This document shows positions 8,119-14,678 of a DNA stretch of 64,000 nucleotides, in pieces. The DNA comes from Sabulitectum sp964386635 (GTDB lineage Bacteria > Fermentibacterota > Fermentibacteria > Fermentibacterales > JCC-6), in contig CAYLRO010000007.1 in the NCBI GenBank assembly GCA_964386635.1, positions 1-64,000 of the forward strand. The letters are read 5' to 3'. Below the pieces are notes generated by a model that was not told where the DNA came from, searched no databases, and worked only from the letters and a program-made list of their open reading frames with translations. The position numbers and the translations under genes are program-made. Position 1 is the stretch's first letter; the number at the start of each line of letters is the position of its first letter.

Positions 8119-8826
8119 ATGAGGATTTGGGATGTGAGCCCGGGATATCTGAATCGACAGAGTTTGCTTGGTGAACACCGTGAGCTGCACGGGATAGTTT
8201 CCATCATTGTAAACAAGAAGAAAGGCTACTCCAGGCATCCTGAAACCATGCGGTGGAAAGGCTGCGGCTGGGCTCTTAAAATGCGTCACAGACAGCTGGC
8301 ATGCGAAATGGCACTGCGGGGGTATACTGACAGGTCTCCGGTAAACACCGATACAGGCAGGGGCAGGTGGCCTGAAAACTATATTGATGAACCGGACCGT
8401 CAATTCATTCTGCTAAAAGAGAAATATGTTGACAGAGAAGAGGGCAGGATCCCCATGCCGGTGAACCAGCAGCAGTTATGGAGTCAGCACAAGTACTCTG
8501 TTCTTGCCCGAAGTCCTGAACTTTACAGCAGTACAGGTCGCAGTGTTTCGAAAATGACCCCGGGGTTTGCTGAACTTGCTCTGCTGTTTTCCCGGGTGCT
8601 GAGAGAGGAACCATCAGAAGGTGGAATCAGAAACGCTGTTCAGCACATGTGGGGGCATGTGTCGGACTTTTCTGATGAAAATGCAGTGAATGTTAACAGC
8701 TGGCCGCTTGTAAAGCTGTTAGTAGAGATACAGAGGAGGGCAATGGCTGGCGGGTCGCAGTATTTAATGGCGTCAACAGCATTGAGTGAGCTCATGGTAT
8801 GGCTGCCGGATGAAAGCAGTTTCTGA
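8119..8826 (+). CDS. Pyrimidine-dimer DNA glycosylase-like protein with DUF1722-like C-terminus
   Basis: 235 residues. The N-terminal half resembles the T4 endonuclease V family (Pyr_excise): MRIWDVSPGYLNRQSLLGEHRELH carries the Arg and Glu region of the active site, and KGYSRHPETMRWKG and MRHRQLACEMALRGY follow in family order. These enzymes excise UV-induced cyclobutane dimers and nick the abasic site. The C-terminal half (HKYSVLARSPELY, then a helical region) resembles the DUF1722 domain found in photolyase-associated proteins. The combination suits UV-damage repair. It stands alone, 57 bases before tspO. Confidence 0.8.
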   Translation: MRIWDVSPGYLNRQSLLGEHRELHGIVSIIVNKKKGYSRHPETMRWKGCGWALKMRHRQLACEMALRGYTDRSPVNTDTGRGRWPENYIDEPDRQFILLKEKYVDREEGRIPMPVNQQQLWSQHKYSVLARSPELYSSTGRSVSKMTPGFAELALLFSRVLREEPSEGGIRNAVQHMWGHVSDFSDENAVNVNSWPLVKLLVEIQRRAMAGGSQYLMASTALSELMVWLPDESSF

Positions 8827-8883
8827 ATCGTCTCTGCAGCCGGCAGCATGTATCTTATGAATTATTTAAAGGGTGGGGAGAAC

Positions 8884-9345
8884 ATGAAAAACGCGGTTGG
8901 TCTTGCAGTTTGGATTCTTGTGGCTCTGGCGGCAGGATGGGTTGGCTCAATGTTCAATCCAGGTGACTGGTACAGTTCTCTTGTGAAACCTTCCTGGAAT
9001 CCCCCGGGCAGTGTATTTGCACCAGTCTGGACTGTTCTGTACATCCTCATGGGAACAGCTGCCTGGCTTGTGTGGAAAAAGGCCGGGTTTGCTTCAGCGA
9101 AAGTTCCCTTTGTTCTCTTCTTCATCCAGCTTGTGTTGAACGGTCTCTGGTCATACCTTTTCTTCGGGGCACAACAGCCGATGATTGCATTCTTTGAGAT
9201 CATTGTACTGTGGACCATGATTCTGTTCACTCTGATAGGCTTCTGGAGGATTTCCCCCAGGGCAGGAGTTCTTCTGATACCTTATCTGTGCTGGGTTGGA
9301 TTTGCATCTGCTCTGAACTATCAACTGTGGCGGTTGAATTCCTGA
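8884..9345 (+). CDS. tspO: TspO/MBR family tryptophan-rich sensory protein
   Basis: 153 residues, five predicted transmembrane helices, close to the family's usual 150-165. Hallmarks seen: a Trp-rich loop KPSWNPPGSVFAPVWTVLY with the conserved Pro-Pro pair and WTxLY, LNGLWSYLFFG in helix 3, and the closing ALNYQLWRLN. ATG 8884 is used because GGGTGGGGAG lies just upstream; an ATG 36 bases earlier is less likely. TspO proteins bind porphyrins and cholesterol-like ligands and are tied to tetrapyrrole or stress responses; nothing here identifies the ligand. Followed by a stem-loop. Confidence 0.95.
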   Translation: MKNAVGLAVWILVALAAGWVGSMFNPGDWYSSLVKPSWNPPGSVFAPVWTVLYILMGTAAWLVWKKAGFASAKVPFVLFFIQLVLNGLWSYLFFGAQQPMIAFFEIIVLWTMILFTLIGFWRISPRAGVLLIPYLCWVGFASALNYQLWRLNS

Positions 9346-9365
9346 GAGATCTGTGAGTGAGCATT

Positions 9366-9391
9366 GGGGAAACTGCAATCACAGTTTCCCC
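9366..9391. terminator. Bidirectional stem-loop between convergent genes
   Basis: Perfect 10-bp stem GGGGAAACTG / CAGTTTCCCC with a 6-base loop, located between the tspO stop and the minus-strand NYN gene stop. There is no strong T tract on either side, so termination may be weak or the hairpin may protect RNA 3' ends. Confidence 0.65.
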
Positions 9392-9405
9392 TATGCTTAA
9401 TGTGT

Positions 9406-10239
9406 TTAAGTCAAAGACCTCAGGGCACCGATGTTTATTGCCTGGGTTTTGCCTGGCTCCGTTCCCTCTGCTATCTCGAATTCGAAGATCAGATCACGAT
9501 CCGGGAGCTTGAAGTAATCCACATTTGTAGGGAGGTTGGAGTCGTGAAAGAAAATGTTGCTGTAGGGGGATTCCGGATCTCTGTTGTCTATTTTCCAGAG
9601 GTCTCCTGAGAAGTTCTTCAGGAATCTCAGGAAACCGAAGCCCTTTTCATGACTTACGCATACTCCTCTTACAAATGATCCCATTTCGCCCCATCTGGAG
9701 TAGTCATCCAGGCCCTTGAAGGGGAGAAGGTTGGGTACCAGGTAACCGGAGATGTAAAGATCGGCTTCGTCCCTCAGGTCTCTTGAAACATTGTCGAACG
9801 CCATTATCTCAACTCTGCAGCCTTTGTTCTGTACTGTGCTGACTACCCTGGTGAAGTCTCCGTCACCTGTTGCCAGCAGGACCTTGTCCAGTTTATCTGA
9901 CTGAAGAAGAACATCCACAGCCATGTCCAGATCCACGTTGGCTTTACCGAACCTGGCACCGGTATCATCTGTATACCATTTCATGATCTTGCGGATTACT
10001 TTAAAACCAATGTCTCTCAGGGCACTGTGGAATCTGCGCTGTCCGTCCCTGTAATCGAAATCTGTTTTCGCTCTCTGTTCGTCATAACTTACATATGCAT
10101 TCAGTCTGACCGGTCTGGCGCCGTTCCTGCAGGCGAATTCCCTGAGAATTTCGTACCGCATTCCGTATCCGCCGTTCATTGTCAGATTGGAAACATCAAC
10201 ATAGACACCGACTCTTGTACCGACATAGCGCTCAGGCAT
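9406..10239 (-). CDS. NYN-domain RNase (LabA/DUF88-like) fused to a cold-shock-like domain
   Basis: 277 residues from ATG 10239 (AAGGGG seven bases upstream on the minus strand); an ATG eleven codons earlier is unlikely. Residues about 8-170 form an NYN/PIN-like nuclease: VGVYVDVSNL with the first Asp, KANVDLDMAVDVLL, and LLATGDGDFTRVV supply the metal-binding acidic residues. The C-terminal part (about 190-275) has GFGFLRF and FFHDSNL, matching RNP1/RNP2-like segments of a cold-shock OB fold. Together they suggest a nuclease that recognises single-stranded RNA. Single gene, divergent from the amidase. Confidence 0.88.
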   Translation of the reverse strand: MPERYVGTRVGVYVDVSNLTMNGGYGMRYEILREFACRNGARPVRLNAYVSYDEQRAKTDFDYRDGQRRFHSALRDIGFKVIRKIMKWYTDDTGARFGKANVDLDMAVDVLLQSDKLDKVLLATGDGDFTRVVSTVQNKGCRVEIMAFDNVSRDLRDEADLYISGYLVPNLLPFKGLDDYSRWGEMGSFVRGVCVSHEKGFGFLRFLKNFSGDLWKIDNRDPESPYSNIFFHDSNLPTNVDYFKLPDRDLIFEFEIAEGTEPGKTQAINIGALRSLT

Positions 10240-10301
10240 GATATTACCCCTTAAGGAAACAATACAAAACAATAATACTTACTTAACCGGTTGGAATATA
10301 A

Positions 10302-10838
10302 TTGAAAAAAATAGAATGGCTTGAAAGTCTTGGTTATGACATTGCAGCACATCGTCTTACCGAGGAGCAGGCTCGTGAGATCTGCAAGCCGCTGTCCGAT
10401 CCGGGAACTGAAAAGATGAAATGTATCCGCAGGATCGTTGTGCATCATTCTGCAACAGAGTCAGGAAGCGCAGAGCTGTTCAGGCTTTTACACAGGGAAG
10501 TGAACGGCTGGAATGATATTGGATACCATTTTGTGATTGGCAACGGGACAGACAGCGGCGACGGCGAGATCGAAAAGGGGAGAGAGCTGCCTTACAGAGG
10601 GGCTCATGCAAAGGGTGCAAATGAAGATTCTATAGGAATATGTCTGGTGGGGAACTTTAATCAGGGAAAACCCTCTGCAGCACAGATGAACTCTTTGCGA
10701 AAACTGCTTTTGAAGCTAATGTCTGAATACGGGACAGTAGTAGATGGCATAACTCTGCACAAACTGGTGAAAGGATCCTCTACAGAGTGTCCAGGTGCTT
10801 TCCTGACACTCTCTGACGTGATGCTACTGCTTGAATAA
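10302..10838 (+). CDS. N-acetylmuramoyl-L-alanine amidase / PGRP-like (Amidase_2)
   Basis: 178 residues. Contains the type-2 amidase zinc site: VVHHSATE (His48-His49), RGAHAKGANEDSIGICLVGNF, a late His (TLHKL) and TECPG near the end. Cleaves the bond between muramic acid and the peptide stem. There is no signal peptide, so it may be cytoplasmic (muropeptide recycling) or exported by another route. The start is a TTG immediately after an in-frame TAA, the first possible; its ribosome-binding site is weak, and TATAAT at 10297-10302 overlaps the start codon, so the real start may be a little downstream or the message leaderless. Confidence 0.85.
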   Translation: MKKIEWLESLGYDIAAHRLTEEQAREICKPLSDPGTEKMKCIRRIVVHHSATESGSAELFRLLHREVNGWNDIGYHFVIGNGTDSGDGEIEKGRELPYRGAHAKGANEDSIGICLVGNFNQGKPSAAQMNSLRKLLLKLMSEYGTVVDGITLHKLVKGSSTECPGAFLTLSDVMLLLE

Positions 10839-10858
10839 TAACCACTTGTTAAAAACAC

Positions 10859-10887
10859 TTGTCACCCTGTATACTGTTTTGTATATA
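10859..10887 (+). promoter_or_regulatory. Promoter of secG-tRNA-Leu
   Basis: -35 TTGTCA (10859-10864), 17-base spacer and -10 TATATA (10882-10887). Transcription would begin near 10894, 23 bases before secG, whose ribosome-binding site TAAGGAG is at 10901-10907. Confidence 0.7.
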
Positions 10888-10916
10888 TCGGCTTCGAAAA
10901 TAAGGAGTTTTTTTAA

Positions 10917-11141
10917 ATGATAGCTGTACTTACGTTTCTCCATGTGATAATCTGTGTTCTTCTTGTAGCAGTTGTGCTGCTCCAGAAGTCAAAGGGCGAC
11001 GGCCTGTCCGGAGCTTTCGGCGGAGGAGGTGCTCTCACTGCTTCATTCGGCAGCAGAGGTGCTGTAAGTCTTCTTGCAAAAGCAACAACAGTGCTCGCAG
11101 TGCTTTTTATGGCAACTTCTTTCCTGCTGGCGATATTTTAG
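10917..11141 (+). CDS. secG: Preprotein translocase subunit SecG
   Basis: 74 residues, typical SecG size. Two transmembrane helices (about 2-20 and 52-72) flank the conserved cytosolic loop VLLQKSKGDGLSGAFGGGG. SecG joins SecY and SecE in the inner-membrane channel and raises the efficiency of SecA-driven export. TAAGGAG nine bases upstream fixes the start. A tRNA-Leu gene begins eight bases after the stop, an arrangement also known from secG-leuU of enterobacteria, so the two are probably co-transcribed and end at the terminator at 11241. Confidence 0.95.
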   Translation: MIAVLTFLHVIICVLLVAVVLLQKSKGDGLSGAFGGGGALTASFGSRGAVSLLAKATTVLAVLFMATSFLLAIF

Positions 11142-11149
11142 AAATGGAT

Positions 11150-11236
11150 GCCGGGGTGGTGGAATTGGCAGACACGCTAGGTTAAGGACCTAGTGGGCAA
11201 TAGCCTGTGCGGGTTCAAGTCCCGCCTCCGGTACCA
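11150..11236 (+). tRNA. tRNA-Leu(AAG), CCA encoded
   Basis: 87 bases with a full cloverleaf: acceptor GCCGGGG pairing with CTCCGGT plus discriminator A and encoded CCA; anticodon stem CTAGG/CCTAG (11177-11181, 11189-11193) with loop TTAAGGA; long variable arm of class II type; T stem GCGGG/CCCGC around TTCAAGT. The anticodon is AAG (11184-11186), so A34 would need deamination to inosine for normal wobble. Downstream of secG and before a strong terminator. Confidence 0.95.
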
Positions 11237-11240
11237 CATT

Positions 11241-11274
11241 AAAAAGGGAGCCTTCGGGCTCCCTTTTCATTTTT
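11241..11274 (+). terminator. Rho-independent terminator after tRNA-Leu
   Basis: Perfect 11-bp stem AAAAGGGAGCC (11242-11252) / GGCTCCCTTTT (11257-11267) with a stable TTCG tetraloop, followed by CATTTTTATG. It also lies just past the 3' end of the minus-strand gene at 11289, so it can serve both directions. Confidence 0.93.
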
Positions 11275-11288
11275 ATGTGTTTCTTCAG

Positions 11289-12404
11289 CTAAATCAGTTC
11301 TCTTATTTCCTGAACGAAAGAGCTGTTCATTTCCTCGGTGGATATAAGCACAACGCCTTCCTCGGAAATCAGAACCGCAGAAGGTACAGTTGACACTCTG
11401 TAGTCAATGGCTGCAGCTCCTCCGAAAATGAGAACAGGGAATGTAAGTTCCAGTGTATTCAACCTGAACAGGGGATCATTGTTTTCCCAGATGGAAATCG
11501 CATAAATATCCAGTTCGTTTTCTGTTTCCTCCTGCAGGTCGTTGAGAATGCCCAGAGCCAGAAGTGATGCAGGATCCCATGATGAAAAAAAGCAGAGAAG
11601 AACCGGATGCTCCGCAGGAAATTGTGTTCTTACAGTGATACCCCGGGTGTCTGCCAGGAATATCTCCATTGCTGATTCGCCTGGCTCTGGAAGAGAAACG
11701 GTTCCCAGCTGGCTGTATTGATCCAGACTCATGGCTGTTATGGCTACAGTGTTGTTCAACTTGATATCACGGAGTATCAGGAGCTGTCCTCCCGGATCGC
11801 CTCTCTCTCCGTAGTACCCGATACGCTCAACTGCGTACGGAAGAAAATCATCCATCCCGATAAACCAGACGGCTTCACTCTGCAGGCCGGAGTAAAACAC
11901 ATGCAGAACGTGACAGCTGATCCCGTTGATTGTATCCGGGGAGAGAACTGCTATGGAATCTGCTGTTATCTCATCGGCGAAGGGGTACTGAATGGCGTAT
12001 TCCATCATTACAGAAGCAGGAGGGTAGTCGAATATTCCTATGTCTGAAGGAGTGGGTGTGCCGGCGTTTACCGTCATTCGGGTGTGGTCAATTCTGAAAA
12101 TGCTGTCCTCTGTTGCAATGTACGAGGACGGGACCGGAAATTCCGAAATTACTCCAGGCCTGAGAAGCTCAGTGAAGTGCAGCTGCATCAGAGGGTGATC
12201 TGCAGTAGTACTGGTGGATAGCACTGCTTCTCCTGCCAGTACAGGTATTATGTTTGCAAGGCTGCCTGTGCCACTGAATCTGAAGTTGTAGGAAACATTG
12301 TTTATTGATGAAAGCACTGAATCTGATTTCTGAAAAACCATGTAGGGATCAGGAGAGTAATTCAGGCTTGAAACTGACAGAAGAGCGGATATGAAAAGGA
12401 ACAT
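11289..12404 (-). CDS. Secreted protein with thioredoxin-fold domain lacking the redox cysteines
   Basis: 371 residues with a short signal peptide (residues 1-13). The N-terminal part (about 15-235) is beta-rich and resembles LolA-fold or DUF2092-type secreted domains (strings of strands, SYNFRFSGTG, YAVERIGYYG). The C-terminal part (about 245-371) has the TlpA/ResA layout: PVLLCFFSSWDPASLLAL, where the CxxC motif would stand but reads W-D-P-A-S, and the cis-Pro segment VSTVPSAVLI is kept. It therefore cannot be a thiol oxidoreductase by the usual mechanism. GGAGGT supports the start. The gene is divergent from, and overlaps by 14 bases, the TPR lipoprotein. Confidence 0.75.
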   Translation of the reverse strand: MFLFISALLSVSSLNYSPDPYMVFQKSDSVLSSINNVSYNFRFSGTGSLANIIPVLAGEAVLSTSTTADHPLMQLHFTELLRPGVISEFPVPSSYIATEDSIFRIDHTRMTVNAGTPTPSDIGIFDYPPASVMMEYAIQYPFADEITADSIAVLSPDTINGISCHVLHVFYSGLQSEAVWFIGMDDFLPYAVERIGYYGERGDPGGQLLILRDIKLNNTVAITAMSLDQYSQLGTVSLPEPGESAMEIFLADTRGITVRTQFPAEHPVLLCFFSSWDPASLLALGILNDLQEETENELDIYAISIWENNDPLFRLNTLELTFPVLIFGGAAAIDYRVSTVPSAVLISEEGVVLISTEEMNSSFVQEIRELI

Positions 12405-13389
12405 CTGTTACCTCCGGGAATGCTTTGTTATTCCAGCGAATATATCAATTACGCCACTGTTGTTATTGATTTCGATATTTCTGTTGAGTTCCTGCGGTGG
12501 AGAGACCGGGGAAGACCCCAGAGAGTTGTTTCAGAAAGCAGGATTGGCATTTTCACAGGGAGATGCTGTGGGTGCTGCTGTAATGCTTGAAAGGGTTATT
12601 GAGCTTGATTCTTTGAACACAAATGCCTGGCATAACCTGGGAACTGCCATGCTGGATCTGGGTCTGTATGAAGAGGCTGTGGATGCCTACGAAATGGTAC
12701 TGGAACTGGATTCCACAAGAATAGATGCACTAACCGGTCTTACCGGTGCTCTTGTAGGGGCTGAACGGTATGAGGAGGCACTGCATACAGGAAGTCTCGC
12801 AGTGCAGTTCAACCCACAGGATGGAATGGCTTTCAACAATTACGGGAGAGCTCTCCTTGAAACAGGAGATTTTACCGGGGCAGCCTCCTGCTTCAATACT
12901 GCACTGAGAAGATCCCCGGAGAACGGTTCCATTCTGTACAACTGCGGCAGGATTTCTCTCATGGCTGGAAGAACCGGGGAAGCACTGGAGTATTTCGAGT
13001 CATCTCTGGTGTACTCTCCAGGGCTTTATGGCGCTTCGCTTGAAAGAGCCAGAACACTGGGTATGCTGGGCAGGGATGCAGAGGCAGAAGAAGCAGCTCT
13101 GGTTGTGCTGGCATCTTATCCTGATGATCTTTATGCGAAGGGAATACTTGCACTGGCGTACTCTGCTCAGGGCAGGCATGATCAGGCTGTGGAGATACTG
13201 GAGGAAGTGCTCGCGGTTCAGCCGGATGACCTGAGAAGCAGACTGGGGCTGGCAGAGTGTTACTACGGCATGGGTGACATGGCGGCATCTCTCAGGGAGT
13301 ACAGAACTTTCATGTCCACTGTGGGAGACACAGCTGGCACTTCTCAAATACGGATAAGAATAACAGAGCTGGAGGAGATCTGTGAATAA
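12391..13389 (+). CDS. TPR-repeat lipoprotein
   Basis: 332 residues. A long n-region, then hydrophobic core and lipobox LLSSC (Cys35). From about residue 45 to 320 runs a series of tetratricopeptide repeats of 34 residues: NAWHNLGTAMLDLGLYEEAVDAYEMVLELD, for example, appears with recognisable W/L/G/Y/A/P positions in eight copies, fewer than 20 residues identical between any two. Likely an envelope scaffold for protein complexes. Its start lies inside the divergent gene and has only a weak AGAAGAG upstream. Its stop overlaps the next gene by eight bases, so the metallohydrolase is co-translated. Confidence 0.88.
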   Translation: MKRNICYLRECFVIPANISITPLLLLISIFLLSSCGGETGEDPRELFQKAGLAFSQGDAVGAAVMLERVIELDSLNTNAWHNLGTAMLDLGLYEEAVDAYEMVLELDSTRIDALTGLTGALVGAERYEEALHTGSLAVQFNPQDGMAFNNYGRALLETGDFTGAASCFNTALRRSPENGSILYNCGRISLMAGRTGEALEYFESSLVYSPGLYGASLERARTLGMLGRDAEAEEAALVVLASYPDDLYAKGILALAYSAQGRHDQAVEILEEVLAVQPDDLRSRLGLAECYYGMGDMAASLREYRTFMSTVGDTAGTSQIRIRITELEEICE

Positions 13390-14014
13390 ACCGGTAATAC
13401 ATACTTCAGTGGTGGGCCCTGTACAGGCCAACTGCTACACCGTAACCTGTCCTGAAACCGGAGCAGTGCTCCTTATCGACCCTGGTGATGACCCGGAAAC
13501 TCTTCTGAGAATGGCAGACCGAACTGATATGATCGTGTACACCCACGGACACTTCGACCATGTAGGCGGAGCTGCAGGAATACTTGCTTCAAGATCACCT
13601 GAGACACTGCTTCATAAAGCTGACCTTGAGATGTTCCGTAAAGCCGGGTCTGTAGCGGAAGAATGGGGTTTCAGTATAACTCAGCCGCCGGATCCCGCCT
13701 TTTTCCTGACCGATGACGAAATCATTCATTGCGGGAATCTCTGTTTCAGGGTTATTCATACACCCGGGCACTCTCCAGGATGCATCTGCCTGTATGGTCA
13801 CGGACTTCTCTTCTCCGGTGATACTCTTTTTGAAGGTTCCATAGGCAGAACTGATCTTCCAGGAAGCAACAGAGAAGAGATGGATGCTTCACTTGTGAAA
13901 TTATTCAATCAGTTACCGGATGATACCCGGGTTTACCCTGGACACGGGCAGTTCACCACTATTGAAGCAGAGAAGAAGGTTAATCCTTTTATCAGGCAAC
14001 TGGGCTTGCAGTAG
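13382..14014 (+). CDS. MBL-fold metallohydrolase (glyoxalase II-like)
   Basis: 210 residues from a GTG with GGAGGAG upstream. The metal site is complete: THGHFDH (His55, His57, Asp59, His60), HTPGHSPG, FSGDTLF and VYPGHG. Size and motifs fit the stand-alone glyoxalase II-like group (YcbL type) of thioester hydrolases; the exact substrate cannot be read. The N-terminal GPVQANCYTV segment is typical of this group. Cytoplasmic, in operon with the TPR lipoprotein. Confidence 0.92.
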   Translation: MNKPVIHTSVVGPVQANCYTVTCPETGAVLLIDPGDDPETLLRMADRTDMIVYTHGHFDHVGGAAGILASRSPETLLHKADLEMFRKAGSVAEEWGFSITQPPDPAFFLTDDEIIHCGNLCFRVIHTPGHSPGCICLYGHGLLFSGDTLFEGSIGRTDLPGSNREEMDASLVKLFNQLPDDTRVYPGHGQFTTIEAEKKVNPFIRQLGLQ

Positions 14015-14065
14015 GCTTGTAAGTCTTGAATAGTAGTATCAGTTCATTCACGAAAGGATCGGGTC

Positions 14066-14599
14066 TTGCAGATAAAGGATCTCCTGATATCAGCTGAAAG
14101 AAGAATTGCTTTTGCCGCTGAGCATACTGAAGGAGATGTGTCAGCAGAGCTGCTTCTGGCAGGAAAGGAAATCCGGGAGTGTATTAACCGTAATTTCAAC
14201 ACCGATGTTCAGCTGAAGAATCAGCAGACAGTTCTTTTCGTTGATGACGAGGAACTTATAAGAAAAATAGCCAGTCAGATGCTTTCAGCGGAAGGTTACA
14301 ATGTGCTTACAGCTGTTGACGGTGATCAGGGTCTTGCATTGTTCAAGGCAGAAGTTGAAAACATACACTGTGTTATACTGGACCTGGTAATGCCTGGCTT
14401 GAACGGAGTTCAGCTGGCTGATGCCATTGCTGATATAAACCCTGATGTGGGACAGATACTCACAAGCGGTTATGGAGAAGAGGAGATACGGAAAAGATTC
14501 GGATCGCTGAAGCGACGAGTATTTATAAGAAAACCCTTCAGCGCGTCCATTCTTCTTGAAACTGTAAAACGGGTGATCCCGGAAGATACTTCATTGTAA
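14066..14599 (+). CDS. Single-domain response regulator with N-terminal extension
   Basis: 177 residues. The first 50 are helical and unassigned. A receiver domain follows: acidic pair Asp60-Asp61, phosphoacceptor Asp106 in ILDLVMPG, Ser/Thr switch in ILTSGYG and Lys in IRKPF. There is no DNA-binding output domain, so it may act by protein contact or in a phosphorelay. The receiver resembles the one at the end of the hybrid kinase at 43 kb (same TGY/SGY and KPF/KPY features). TTG start with AAAGGAT upstream; no partner kinase adjacent. Confidence 0.9.
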   Translation: MQIKDLLISAERRIAFAAEHTEGDVSAELLLAGKEIRECINRNFNTDVQLKNQQTVLFVDDEELIRKIASQMLSAEGYNVLTAVDGDQGLALFKAEVENIHCVILDLVMPGLNGVQLADAIADINPDVGQILTSGYGEEEIRKRFGSLKRRVFIRKPFSASILLETVKRVIPEDTSL

Positions 14600-14678
14600 A
14601 AGCTCTGTTCAAGGAACATATTCATAAACAAAGTGTTATGATGATCGATAAATACAATGAAAAACGGAGGAAATTTTT

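Noticed and set aside
10297..10302. Perfect TATAAT before the amidase gene as a promoter
   Set aside because: It overlaps the only early start codon and no -35 box lies at a fitting distance, so it was mentioned but not called.
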